From positions 37,503 through 101,502 of the forward strand of contig JBKEBQ010000053.1 in NCBI GenBank assembly GCA_047973225.1: a stretch of DNA of 64,000 nucleotides, read 5' to 3'. Every line of letters begins with the position of its first letter. The first letter of the stretch is position 1. Source of the stretch: JBKEBQ01 sp047973225. GTDB lineage: Bacteria > Bacillota_I > Bacilli_A > Erysipelotrichales > Erysipelotrichaceae. A program made the translations under genes and the position numbers. The notes below the pieces were generated by a model that was not told the origin of the DNA, did not search any database, and was given only the letters and a program-made list of their open reading frames with translations. Shown here piece by piece: positions 52,945-61,944 of this stretch.

Positions 52945-53902
52945 AATGATCGAACGTTTCATACGCATCAATAATTTGTTGAACAAGGGGATGCCTTACA
53001 ACATCCAAGCTACTCAGCTCCACAAATGCGATATCAGCAATATTGTGCAATATCGCTTTGGCTTGCAAAAGTCCTGAATCTTGTTTTTGGATCAAATCGA
53101 TTTGTGTAATATCACCCGTAACTACAATCTTTGAAGAAAATCCCATTCTTGTTAAAAACATTTTCATTTGCGATTTGGTTGAATTTTGTGCTTCATCTAA
53201 AATAATAAACGCATTATTTAACGTACGTCCTCGCATATATGCCAATGGAGCAATTTCAATAATCCCTTTTTCAATATACTTATCAACACTCTCAGCACCC
53301 AAAGCTTCATGTAAGGCATCATATAACGGTGTTAAATATGGATCTACTTTTTCTTTTAGATCACCTGGTAAAAAGCCTAAGCTTTCCCCTGCTTCTACCG
53401 CAGGCCTTGTAAGAATGATTTTTTCGATTTCATTTCGTTTTAATAAGAAAACAGCATACATAACCGCTAAATATGTTTTCCCTGTCCCTGCTACTCCATA
53501 TGCAAATGTAATATCAAATTCCCGCATACATTTACATAAGTAAGATTGTCCTAAAGTTTTGGGATAAATGGATTTTCCTTGTACCGTTTTAGCGATGACC
53601 TCTTTATGCAAGCGTTCTAGTTTTGCTAATGAAGTTTGTTTTGCCATTTCGCACGCATACTGAACACTGCGCTCATCAATACTTACATGATGACACACAC
53701 ATTTCCATAAATAATATAAGACATCTTTTACTCGTTTATTACTTTCCGCCTCTCCTATAATAAGCAATGCATTGTCTCTTGGCACAATCTCACATATGAA
53801 AGTTTCACGAATAATCGAAAAAAAGAGCTCATTTACACCCATCATTTTTTGTAAGTCCTGACTTGAAATTTCCGCTAGCGAAAAATGTAATTGTTCACGC
53901 AT
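52943..53902 (-). CDS. phoH: PhoH-family ATPase (PhoL type)
   Basis: 319 residues from the ATG at 53902, 8 bp after AAGGA. The P-loop is YGVAGTGKTYLAV near residue 135 and Walker B FIILDEAQN, with the family segment TRPAVEAGESLGFLPGDLKEKVDPYLTPLYD. PhoH proteins are predicted RNA-associated ATPases or helicases, possibly working with YbeY in rRNA processing. In most Bacillota phoH directly precedes ybeY; here it lies about 8 kb away, after trmK, with its own terminator. Confidence 0.93.
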   Translation of the reverse strand: MREQLHFSLAEISSQDLQKMMGVNELFFSIIRETFICEIVPRDNALLIIGEAESNKRVKDVLYYLWKCVCHHVSIDERSVQYACEMAKQTSLAKLERLHKEVIAKTVQGKSIYPKTLGQSYLCKCMREFDITFAYGVAGTGKTYLAVMYAVFLLKRNEIEKIILTRPAVEAGESLGFLPGDLKEKVDPYLTPLYDALHEALGAESVDKYIEKGIIEIAPLAYMRGRTLNNAFIILDEAQNSTKSQMKMFLTRMGFSSKIVVTGDITQIDLIQKQDSGLLQAKAILHNIADIAFVELSSLDVVRHPLVQQIIDAYETFDH

Positions 53903-53953
53903 ACACACCATCCTTTATCATTATTTTAACGCAGATATAAAAAAATAGAAAGT

Positions 53954-54613
53954 TTAACCTTCTATTTCCTTTTGAATTGCTTGTATAAGTATTTGCAATT
54001 CTCGATAGCGTTGACTATAAGCATCCAATTTTTTAATAATGGCTTCATACTTATTCATTTTGGCGAGCCACATCTGCTGAAAAACATTATTTTTATTCAT
54101 TTTTTTACCAAACATTATTTCATTGTTTGAGAGTTCTTTATCATAATCGCAACAAAAAGATATCACCTGATAATAGTGTATGTCAAAAACACAACATTCT
54201 TCGATTACCTTAAAATTGTGTTCACTAATAAACATCCTAATTTTTTCAATTTCACGATTGCTTTGTATAATAATTTTCTTAAATTGTTTCAACTTTTCTA
54301 AATTGTGATTCAATATAGAATGAATGCTATCATATCCAAGACCCGCAATAATTAAAGTATCTGCGTCTTTTTCTACATTTTGAATACCATCACTCAAGAT
54401 CGCAAATACACTATTTTCAACACTATAATGTTTAATTGTCCGTTTTGCCTGTTCTAGTGGCAATTCTGCAATATCACATGCATATACTTTTTTTGATCGA
54501 TGACGGATTGCTAGAGCACAGGATAAAAGCCCATGATCACAGCCTACATCAGCCACAATACTTCCTTCATCAACAAAATTATAAATCGCCTGCAAACGAA
54601 TTGAAAGTTTCAT
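53954..54613 (-). CDS. trmK: tRNA (adenine22-N1)-methyltransferase TrmK
   Basis: A 219-residue SAM methyltransferase forming m1A22 in tRNA. The SAM motif is VADVGCDHGLLSCALA near residue 20, and NIQSNREIEKIRMFI-like catalytic-region sequence (IIQSNREIEKIRMFI) and a C-terminal coiled-coil (MWLAKMNKYEAIIKKLDAYSQRYRELQIL) are as in YqfN of B. subtilis. It starts right at the sigA stop without a strong ribosome binding site, so translation is probably coupled. sigA-trmK order is conserved. Confidence 0.95.
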   Translation of the reverse strand: MKLSIRLQAIYNFVDEGSIVADVGCDHGLLSCALAIRHRSKKVYACDIAELPLEQAKRTIKHYSVENSVFAILSDGIQNVEKDADTLIIAGLGYDSIHSILNHNLEKLKQFKKIIIQSNREIEKIRMFISEHNFKVIEECCVFDIHYYQVISFCCDYDKELSNNEIMFGKKMNKNNVFQQMWLAKMNKYEAIIKKLDAYSQRYRELQILIQAIQKEIEG

Positions 54614-54617
54614 TTTC

Positions 54618-55802
54618 TTACTGTTTATCCATGAAGTCTTTTAAACGTTTTGATCTCGTTGGATGCTTTAATTTACGCAAAGCTTTCGCTTCAATTTGAC
54701 GAATGCGCTCTCTTGTAACATTAAATTCTCTACCAACTTCCTCAAGCGTTCTTGTACGACCATCATATAAACCAAAACGCAAGCGTAATACTTTTTCTTC
54801 ACGTTCTGTCAATCCTTGCAAAACCATGTTGATTTCGTCTTTCAACAATTGATTATTTGCATATTCATCTGGTGACATAGCATCTTTATCTTCAATGAAA
54901 TCGCCTAAATGCGAATCATCTTCTTCCCCAATGGGTGTTTCCAAAGAAACAGGTTCAAGCGCAATTTTTTGAATTTCTCTAACTTTTTCAGGCGTAATCC
55001 CTTCCATCTTAGCTGCAATTTCATCTGCCGTTGGATCTCTCCCCAAATCTTGTACCAATTGTCTTTGAATGCGTGTTAATTTATTTATTGTTTCCACCAT
55101 ATGTACTGGAATTCGTATAGTTCGCGCCTGATCTGCGATCGCTCTTGTGATTGCTTGGCGAATCCACCAAGTAGCATAAGTTGAAAACTTAAATCCTTTA
55201 GTATAATCAAACTTTTCAACCGCTTTCGCAAGACCCATATTTCCTTCTTGAATCAAATCAAGAAACAGCATACCTCGTCCTACGTATTTTTTGGCAATCG
55301 ATACAACGAGACGTAAATTAGCAGCAATCAAAATCTTTTTCGCTTCTTCATCACCATCTTGTATTTTTTTAGCAATGATTGGCTCTTCTTTAGGATCTAA
55401 TAAATCAACACGACCAATTTCTTTCAAATACATCTTAACGGGATCATTTACTTTATTTTGTGCTGATGCTGCAAACGATTGTTCCAATGTTTCTAAATCC
55501 GAAAGCTCTTTTGGATGATCATCCTCGTCTTCTTCGTCTTCTACTTCATCAATATCTTCAATATCGACTTTTTCATTGTCACTGAACTTTTCATCACTAT
55601 CGTTTTCACTTTCCTCAATTGTAATTCCATGGTCATCAAACCATTCAAACAATTCCTCATTTTCTTCATCATTTAAAGATAAATGCTCAATTGCTTTATC
55701 AATAACTTCTTGTTGGAGTTGTCCTTCTTTATCAAACTGTTCAAGTAAATCATCTTTAATTTGCTCGAGTGATTTCAACTCTTTCCCTATTTTTTTTGCC
55801 AC
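54618..55802 (-). CDS. sigA: primary sigma factor SigA (RpoD)
   Basis: A 394-residue sigma-70. The N-terminal region 1.1 is followed by a long acidic linker (DEVEDEEDEDDHPKELSDLE). Region 2 shows NLRLVVSIAKKYVGRGMLFLDLIQEGN and the -10-recognising TYATWWIRQAITRAI. Region 4 has LRLRFGLYDGRTRTLEEVGREF and ERIRQIEAKALRKL. The start is GTG, with AGGAG 6 bp upstream overlapping the dnaG stop. The operon dnaG-sigA is the classic macromolecular synthesis operon. Several TTGACA/TATAAT promoters in this window fit its recognition. Confidence 0.98.
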   Translation of the reverse strand: MAKKIGKELKSLEQIKDDLLEQFDKEGQLQQEVIDKAIEHLSLNDEENEELFEWFDDHGITIEESENDSDEKFSDNEKVDIEDIDEVEDEEDEDDHPKELSDLETLEQSFAASAQNKVNDPVKMYLKEIGRVDLLDPKEEPIIAKKIQDGDEEAKKILIAANLRLVVSIAKKYVGRGMLFLDLIQEGNMGLAKAVEKFDYTKGFKFSTYATWWIRQAITRAIADQARTIRIPVHMVETINKLTRIQRQLVQDLGRDPTADEIAAKMEGITPEKVREIQKIALEPVSLETPIGEEDDSHLGDFIEDKDAMSPDEYANNQLLKDEINMVLQGLTEREEKVLRLRFGLYDGRTRTLEEVGREFNVTRERIRQIEAKALRKLKHPTRSKRLKDFMDKQ

Positions 55803-55803
55803 G

Positions 55804-57534
55804 CTAATCTCCTCTCTTTCTACGTAATTTCAATATCTCATTTGCAACCCTTGCTTTTTGCATCGGATCACTCATTTGATTTGATTGTTCAAGAAGTAAA
55901 TTGATTTTTTCTGAAAATGTATTTTTTTTTATTTTTTCAATTGCTTCCCTCATCGCATTTACATCGAATGTTCTAGGCGCAAGGTCCCATTCTACAATTT
56001 CTAAAAGGATTTTTCGTACTTCTTCTCCTTTTATAAAATCAAATATTTCTGCAAGATTAATTTTATCATGATTTCGATAATAGTCTACAATAATAAGCCC
56101 CAAACGATTGAAAGTTTCATCTGGAAAATATCCTAACTCACTGCGAAACATTTCACTGGCCTGTTTTGAAGAAAGCAAATAAGCAACAATTTGTCGTTGT
56201 GCATTCCAAACACCACTCATAATTTTGGCACTTTGTTTCTTATAGCCATTTGTTTTTAGCTTTGGCTGATATACTTGTTTATGATAATCAAAACCTGTTA
56301 AATCAAATAATTTTTGATAATAATGATTTCTCTCTACTTCATTTTCTATCTCTTCAATTTTCTGCGCCATCGTTTCAGAAAATTGCTTTTTCTCTGAATA
56401 ATTATCTAAATTAAACTTTTTATGCAAATAAAGAAATAAAAATTCAATCCATGAATTGGTACTTGTAACCACACTTTTTAATTCTTCAACTCCATATTTA
56501 TGAATGATTTCATCGGGATCAAGGCCTGATGGGTTTGTTATAAACTCTATTTGAATACGATGTTTTTTTGCAAGTAATCCAAATTTATAACTTGCTTCTT
56601 GTCCTGCCCTATCTCCATCATAAAACATATGAACACTAGCATTCAAACGGCGTAGCAATTTTATTTGTTCATCCGTACAAGCGGTGCCAAGCGTTGCTAC
56701 ACAATTAGAAATTCCTGCTTTCTCGAAAGCCAAAACATCCATTGCGCCTTCTACTACATATATAATTTTTGTTTTTTTGGCAATATCTTTTGCTCGATGA
56801 TAATTGAATAGTAAATGGCCTTTATGATAAATTTCGGTTTCTGCTGTATTGATGTACTTTGGATCACTACTATCATCCACGACCCGCGCACTAAAGCCTA
56901 CAGGGTATCCGTAACTATCGTGAATTGGAATCATAAGTCGATGAAAAAATACATCTTTTGCGCCATATTCATTGATACGAACCACGTTGGCACGAATCAT
57001 ATCTTCATCTCGATGCTTTTTTGCATGTAGGAATTGGTATAGGCGATCACCTCTTGGATTATATCCAATATCGAATTTGTTTATAATTGATTGTACAAGC
57101 CCACGCTTTTTAAGATACTTTTTTATAGCACCTTCCGCAAGCGTTTGTAATTCATATGTACAAAATTCAATCGCATCTGTCATTAATGAATATAATGGTT
57201 TTAGATTCTCATCAATGGTGCGTGTGTGTTGATAATTGGATATTTTTAGTGGAATATTGTGCATATCAGCAACCCGTTTTAGCGCCTCCACAAACGATAT
57301 TTGTTCGAAGTTTTTCACAAAACCAAATACATTTCCACCCGCCCCACACACGAAGCAGTGATAAATTTGTTTATCTCTAGATACACTCATAGAAGGGTTG
57401 TGGTCATCGTGAAAGGGGCATATACCAACAAAATTTCTTCCTTTTGCATGAAGTGGCATATATTGTGATATAACATCAACAATATCAGCTTGATTACGAA
57501 TATTCGAAATAATTTCTTCACTGATCCTAGCCAC
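55804..57534 (-). CDS. dnaG: DNA primase DnaG
   Basis: A 576-residue primase. The CHC2 zinc finger is in GICPFHDDHNP and HCFVCGAGGNV near residues 38-68. The catalytic core and TOPRIM motifs are YVVEGAMDVLAF and the MFYDGDRAGQ metal site. A C-terminal helical domain binds the replicative helicase. GTG start with GGGGGG upstream. It makes RNA primers for the replisome. Followed by sigA, as expected. Confidence 0.98.
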   Translation of the reverse strand: MARISEEIISNIRNQADIVDVISQYMPLHAKGRNFVGICPFHDDHNPSMSVSRDKQIYHCFVCGAGGNVFGFVKNFEQISFVEALKRVADMHNIPLKISNYQHTRTIDENLKPLYSLMTDAIEFCTYELQTLAEGAIKKYLKKRGLVQSIINKFDIGYNPRGDRLYQFLHAKKHRDEDMIRANVVRINEYGAKDVFFHRLMIPIHDSYGYPVGFSARVVDDSSDPKYINTAETEIYHKGHLLFNYHRAKDIAKKTKIIYVVEGAMDVLAFEKAGISNCVATLGTACTDEQIKLLRRLNASVHMFYDGDRAGQEASYKFGLLAKKHRIQIEFITNPSGLDPDEIIHKYGVEELKSVVTSTNSWIEFLFLYLHKKFNLDNYSEKKQFSETMAQKIEEIENEVERNHYYQKLFDLTGFDYHKQVYQPKLKTNGYKKQSAKIMSGVWNAQRQIVAYLLSSKQASEMFRSELGYFPDETFNRLGLIIVDYYRNHDKINLAEIFDFIKGEEVRKILLEIVEWDLAPRTFDVNAMREAIEKIKKNTFSEKINLLLEQSNQMSDPMQKARVANEILKLRRKRGD

Positions 57535-57549
57535 TATGGTATGCCCCCC

Positions 57550-58929
57550 TTAAAATTTGATTTTTTCTAAAATATATTCTGATAATTGACTAATTTTCAC
57601 TCTCTCTTGTTGCATCGTGTCACGATTTCTCACCGTTACACAAGCATCCTCTTTAGAATCAAAATCATAGGTTATACAAAACGGTGTTCCAATTTCATCT
57701 TGACGACGATAACGCTTTCCAATATTTTGTGTTTCATCGAAGGTTGTTGAAAATTGTGGCGCAAGCAAATGGAACACTTCTTTCGCTTCTTCACTTAATA
57801 CCTTACTTAAAGGCAATACCGCTGCCTTATAAGGAGCTAAATATGGATGAAGATGCAATACCACTCGTGTGTCTTTTTCTAGAACTTCTTCCTCATAAGC
57901 ATCTGCCAAAATAGCTAGCATCAAACGCTCTACACCAACACTTGGTTCAATACAATATGCTATATGCTTTTCATTTGTCTGTGAATCTAAGTATTCCAAA
58001 CTTTTCTTCGATTCTTCTTGATGAGAACGTAAATCGAAATCACTACGATCGGATATTCCCCAAATTTCTCCCCAGCCAATACTACCACCAAAATCATACT
58101 CTATATCGCTTGTACCTTTTGAGTAATGCGCCAATTCTTCTGCATCATGTTCGCGCAAACGCAAATTATCTTTACAAACACCAAGCGTTGTTAACCAATT
58201 CATGCAAAAATCTTTATAGTACACATACCACTGCAAATCTTCTCCAGGCGCTGTAAAAAATTCCAATTCCATTTGTTCAAACTCACGCAAACGGAAAATG
58301 AAATTTCCTGGGGTAATTTCATTCCGAAAGCTCTTACCGATTTGTCCGACACCAAATGGTAATTTTTTACGCATGGTTCGCTGAATGTTTTTGAAATTCA
58401 CAAATATCCCTTGTGCCGTTTCAGGGCGTAGATAAATTTGACTCGTTGCATCTTCTATAACACCTTGAAAAGTTTTAAACATTAAATTAAATTCACGAAT
58501 GTCCGTAAATGTGTGCGCCGAGCATTTGGGGCATGAAATCTTATGATTCTCAATATACGAAGCCATCTCTTCTTTGCTCCAACCACTAAGGTTTACTTCC
58601 CCTTTTGAAAATTCTTCGATTAGCTGATCAGCCCGAAACCTTGTATTACACTTCTTACAGTCCATTAAAGGATCAGAAAAGCCTCCAACATGACCACTCG
58701 CAACCCAAACTTGCGGATTCATTAAAATTGCGCTTTGAAGTCCTACGTTATTAGGATCTTCTTGGATGAATTTTTTCCACCATGCATTTTTAATATTATT
58801 CTTAAATTCTACGCCCAAAGGACCAAAATCCCATGTATTTGATAATCCTCCATATATTTCACTTCCTTGGAAGACAAAACCCGTATCTTTCATATGTGAT
58901 GCAATTGTTTCAAAATTAACTTTTTTCAT
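57550..58929 (-). CDS. glyQS: glycyl-tRNA synthetase, dimeric type
   Basis: 459 residues from the ATG at 58929 (AGAGGTGAAC upstream). A class II synthetase of the homodimeric alpha2 type rather than the alpha2beta2 GlyQ/GlyS of most bacteria. Motifs: DTGFVFQGSEIYGGLSNTWDFGPLGVEFKN in parts, motif 2 FRNEITPGNFIFRLREFEQMELEFF, and motif 3 EPSVGVERLMLAIL. The C-terminal anticodon domain is complete. The dimeric form is usual in mollicutes and some Bacillota. No T-box lies upstream, unlike hisS and tyrS here. It has its own promoter. Confidence 0.97.
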   Translation of the reverse strand: MKKVNFETIASHMKDTGFVFQGSEIYGGLSNTWDFGPLGVEFKNNIKNAWWKKFIQEDPNNVGLQSAILMNPQVWVASGHVGGFSDPLMDCKKCNTRFRADQLIEEFSKGEVNLSGWSKEEMASYIENHKISCPKCSAHTFTDIREFNLMFKTFQGVIEDATSQIYLRPETAQGIFVNFKNIQRTMRKKLPFGVGQIGKSFRNEITPGNFIFRLREFEQMELEFFTAPGEDLQWYVYYKDFCMNWLTTLGVCKDNLRLREHDAEELAHYSKGTSDIEYDFGGSIGWGEIWGISDRSDFDLRSHQEESKKSLEYLDSQTNEKHIAYCIEPSVGVERLMLAILADAYEEEVLEKDTRVVLHLHPYLAPYKAAVLPLSKVLSEEAKEVFHLLAPQFSTTFDETQNIGKRYRRQDEIGTPFCITYDFDSKEDACVTVRNRDTMQQERVKISQLSEYILEKIKF

Positions 58930-59367
58930 GTTCACCTCTGTATATTCTAATTGTTTCAACAAAAAATAATAGACACTTTATTTATACCATATTTTATGCA
59001 TGAAAACAACGTCTTTATATTGATTTGTACGCTATTTCAGGCACTAAGTTGTCAATGGCGACTGCCTTGTATATAACAAAAAAAATAGTTTTGATGACAT
59101 CTCAATCTCTTATGCATCATGCAGACAAATTGAATAGATTGAAATGTTTAACAACTAGAATTTTCGGCAATAATTTTGATATCTTCAATTTTAAAAAAAG
59201 TAGCAAGATATAGAAAATTAAACGGTTGAAATAAATTAAAATGAATAAGCGAATTAGCAATAGATCTAACATAATAAGAACATTTAAATGTCTAAGCATT
59301 GTCTTGCAAGCGTAGCTTTTACATACTGGTGAAAACTTTGGATATCTCTATACTCCATTCAAAAAAA
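58930..59367. other. intergenic region upstream of glyQS
   Basis: 438 bp without a supported gene. It holds the glyQS promoter (58981-59009). On the plus strand a stem-loop AGTTGTC/GGCGACT lies within AGGCA/TGCCT near 59040-59070, without a T-run. Short open frames have no ribosome binding site or recognisable sequence. No T-box or other riboswitch was found despite the adjoining synthetase gene. Confidence 0.5.
58981..59009 (-). promoter_or_regulatory. glyQS promoter
   Basis: Minus-strand TTGTTT (59004-59009), 17-bp spacer ending in TGG, and TATAAA (58981-58986), an extended -10. The leader to the ATG is only about 45 nt. Confidence 0.65.
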
Positions 59368-59398
59368 GAAAAGCATCTACAAATAGAAGAAGCTTTTC
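59361..59398 (-). terminator. terminator after recO
   Basis: Minus-strand stem GAAAAGC/GCTTTTC with a 17-base loop and seven T. It ends the ybeY-dgkA-era-recO operon. Confidence 0.7.
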
Positions 59399-59406
59399 AA
59401 GAAATA

Positions 59407-60153
59407 TTATATTTTTTCCAATTCGACAACGGTCTTTAAAAAACTCAAACTTTGTAATTTGATACCACTATATTCCAAATAAAATTCAAGTAACAATGCA
59501 ACATCTTCAAAACCACATGGACGGATCGCTTCTAATAATGAAAACTGCGTCAATTTTGCCGTATTGAACAATCTGAAAAATTTTAGAATAGATCGATCAT
59601 ATTGTTTTTCATAATGAGGGTTAAAACAACTTCGACACACAAACCCTCCTTTTGCCAAAGAAATAGATATAAGATTGTCTTGTCTCCCACAATCTACACA
59701 CCCCTCTACATTCGGCATAATCCCAACAAGTTGTAAACAATTTGCAAGAAACATTCCAAACAATGCCATTGGATTGGTTGTCGTTTCCAAGATATGTAAA
59801 CAACCATCCAATACATCATACGCTTCTTCTAGATAGTCAAGCTCTTGCTTCTCCATCATTTCTACCATGGTTGTCGCAATCGCTTGCTTTAATAAATTCT
59901 CGCGAATATGGCGATATGTATATATGTTTTCAGCTGTTTTTAGACTTTGCATTTCTCTTTGTTCTCTATAATTAAAATAGAATTTACTTTTTCCAAACAA
60001 ATGACAAGCATTTGCATTTTTGCTTTTGATTTTGCGTAATCCTCTGGCATGAAAAGAAACTTTCCCATATGTCTTACTCAATACTTGTAAAATGGCATCT
60101 GCATCTTTATAGTCAATAGAACGAATCACGATACCTTCACAAACATCATTCAT
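59407..60153 (-). CDS. recO: DNA repair protein RecO
   Basis: 248 residues from the ATG at 60153, 8 bp after AAGGA; longer in-frame starts lie too close to it. N-terminal OB fold (GIVIRSIDYKDADAILQVLSKTYGKVSFHARGLRK in parts), a helical middle, and a C-terminal zinc site CVDCGRQ ... FVCRSC. It loads RecA on SSB-coated DNA with RecR. Overlaps the era stop. Length normal. Confidence 0.95.
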   Translation of the reverse strand: MNDVCEGIVIRSIDYKDADAILQVLSKTYGKVSFHARGLRKIKSKNANACHLFGKSKFYFNYREQREMQSLKTAENIYTYRHIRENLLKQAIATTMVEMMEKQELDYLEEAYDVLDGCLHILETTTNPMALFGMFLANCLQLVGIMPNVEGCVDCGRQDNLISISLAKGGFVCRSCFNPHYEKQYDRSILKFFRLFNTAKLTQFSLLEAIRPCGFEDVALLLEFYLEYSGIKLQSLSFLKTVVELEKI

Positions 60154-61042
60154 TATCATATTCCTTATACCCAAACTGGGCTAGTTTCGTCTCCTTGTTG
60201 CGCCAATTTTCTTCCACCCTCACATATAATTCTAAAGTTACCTTCTTTTTAAAATATTGCTTCAATTCTTTTTGTGAGAGTAAACGTATTTTTTTTATCA
60301 TATCCGCCTGTTTTCCAATTAAAATTCCTTTTTGCGACTTTCGTTCAACTACAACAAGTGCTTGTATACAAATGTTTGTATCTGTTTCTTCAAAGTCTTC
60401 TACAACAATTGCAACACCATGAGGGATTTCTTGATGTGTCAAATGCAATATTTTTTCTCTTACAATTTCCTTTACTTGAAAAGAGTCACTACGATCGCTG
60501 AGCATATCATTTGGATAATATGCAACGCCTTCACTTATGTATTTTAGGGTAAGGGAGAGTAAAACTTGTAAATTCTCATTTTTCAAAGCACTAATGGGAA
60601 TGATTTCATCAAAATCAAAAAGTTCTTGCCACTTTAAAAGCAATTGCAATACTCCTTCTTTTGATATTACATCCACCTTATTCAATAAGAGAAAGACTTT
60701 AGATTTAGTGTGTTTTATGCGCTCATTCAAAAATTCATCACCTGCACCGTATGGCTTTGTACAGTCTACAACCAAATAAATAACATCAGCATCCTGCATA
60801 GAAATATACACACCTTTGTTCATATTTCTAGCAAGTGTTGTTTGGGGTTTGTGTACACCAGGTGTGTCAATAAAAACCAATTGAAAATTGTCATCGTTTA
60901 AAATTCCTAAAATGTTGTTTCTGGTTGTCTGTGGCTTTTCAGAAGTAATTGCAATTTTTTCTTTCATCATTGCATTCAACAACGTACTCTTACCCGCATT
61001 TGGTCTACCTATAATGGCAACAAACCCCGATTTAAATATCAT
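60146..61042 (-). CDS. era: ribosome assembly GTPase Era
   Basis: A 298-residue GTPase with a C-terminal KH domain. G1 is GRPNAGKSTLLNAM near residue 12, G3 DTPGVHKP, G4 NKVDV, and the KH segment is KGILIGKQADMIKKIRLLS. It binds the 3' end of 16S rRNA in 30S maturation. Order ybeY-dgkA-era-recO is conserved in Bacillota. GGGG precedes the ATG. Confidence 0.98.
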   Translation of the reverse strand: MIFKSGFVAIIGRPNAGKSTLLNAMMKEKIAITSEKPQTTRNNILGILNDDNFQLVFIDTPGVHKPQTTLARNMNKGVYISMQDADVIYLVVDCTKPYGAGDEFLNERIKHTKSKVFLLLNKVDVISKEGVLQLLLKWQELFDFDEIIPISALKNENLQVLLSLTLKYISEGVAYYPNDMLSDRSDSFQVKEIVREKILHLTHQEIPHGVAIVVEDFEETDTNICIQALVVVERKSQKGILIGKQADMIKKIRLLSQKELKQYFKKKVTLELYVRVEENWRNKETKLAQFGYKEYDNE

Positions 61043-61052
61043 AATATTTCCC

Positions 61053-61397
61053 CTAACTCAACTTGTGAATAATCATCAAAACGCCAACAATCGTCGCTAT
61101 TATGCAAGCAAATAAGACCAATCCTGCACTCATATCTTTCATCTTTCCAATTTCTTTATCAAAATTTGGTTGTTGATAATCTAATATTCGCTCAATAATT
61201 GTATTGAGCATTTCCGCAAAGACCACAAAGCCACAAACAAATGCAATAATTGTCCATTCCAAAACAGTGAGTTTTAAACAATAGAAAACTAAAATTGTTA
61301 ATGAAAACCCCAACATTTGAATGCGAACCCCTTGATCTTGAAACAAGTATACAGCACCTCGTATCGCCCAACGGAATTTATCTAGAAATGATTTCAT
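61053..61397 (-). CDS. dgkA: undecaprenol/diacylglycerol kinase
   Basis: A 114-residue small membrane kinase with an N-terminal amphipathic segment and three membrane helices. The family signature is FAEMLNTIIERILD (catalytic Glu). In Gram-positives it phosphorylates undecaprenol for cell-wall lipid recycling rather than diacylglycerol. It overlaps ybeY by 20 bp, and the ribosome binding site CAAGGAG lies inside ybeY. Confidence 0.95.
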   Translation of the reverse strand: MKSFLDKFRWAIRGAVYLFQDQGVRIQMLGFSLTILVFYCLKLTVLEWTIIAFVCGFVVFAEMLNTIIERILDYQQPNFDKEIGKMKDMSAGLVLFACIIATIVGVLMIIHKLS

Positions 61398-61824
61398 CTA
61401 ATATATCTCCTTGCAAGCTAAACATTATGGTTTCATCCTCTTGCGATAGATGATCATATCCTAGAAGATGCAATACCCCATGTGTAAACAAAAAACACAG
61501 CTCGCGTACAAACGAGTGTCCATAAATAGTTGCTTGTTTGCGACATGTATCAATACAGATGAAAATATCACCCAATTCAATTTCTCCATCACACACCACT
61601 TCTTTACCATCATCTAGTGATGCGAATGAAATCACATCGGTACTTTTATTTATGTTGCGATAGCGATTGTTAATATCCCGGATTTTATCGCAATCAACAA
61701 AAACACAAGAAAGTATATAGGGCTTCTCGATATTTAGACGTTCTTTTGTTTTTGACAAAATGTTTTGAAAAATCTGCTCGTATTCAAAAACAAAATCATA
61801 CTCATTTATGATATTTACTTTCAT
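61378..61824 (-). CDS. ybeY: endoribonuclease YbeY
   Basis: A 148-residue metal-dependent RNase for 16S rRNA 3'-end processing and rRNA quality control. The metal-binding motif is FTHGVLHLLGYDH, with three His. The ATG at 61824 has no ribosome binding site; an extended -10 (TGGTACAAT) ends only 7 nt upstream, so the mRNA may be leaderless. A TTG six codons upstream is an alternative start but lies within the promoter. First gene of ybeY-dgkA-era-recO. phoH is not adjacent. Confidence 0.93.
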   Translation of the reverse strand: MKVNIINEYDFVFEYEQIFQNILSKTKERLNIEKPYILSCVFVDCDKIRDINNRYRNINKSTDVISFASLDDGKEVVCDGEIELGDIFICIDTCRKQATIYGHSFVRELCFLFTHGVLHLLGYDHLSQEDETIMFSLQGDILDEIISR

Positions 61825-61828
61825 GTTC

Positions 61829-61845
61829 GTATTGTACCACAATAC
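61829..61845 (-). promoter_or_regulatory. 17-bp palindrome over the ybeY extended -10
   Basis: GTATTGT-GGT-ACAATAC on the minus strand, perfect 7-bp arms with 3-bp centre. It contains TGGTACAAT, the extended -10 element. The predicted transcription start falls on or next to the ybeY ATG at 61824. A repressor bound here would block the whole ybeY-dgkA-era-recO operon. Confidence 0.5.
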
Positions 61846-61944
61846 TTGCCAATTCTCTATATTTCCTACAATGCTTTTTTATACATCGTAAATATTTTGT
61901 CACCATTTTACGCTATTTTTAGAAAATATCATAACTATTCTTTC

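Noticed and set aside
58930..59367. T-box or glycine riboswitch upstream of glyQS
   Set aside because: No AGGTGGTACCGCG-type T-box, no terminator hairpin before the ATG, and the predicted leader is only about 45 nt.
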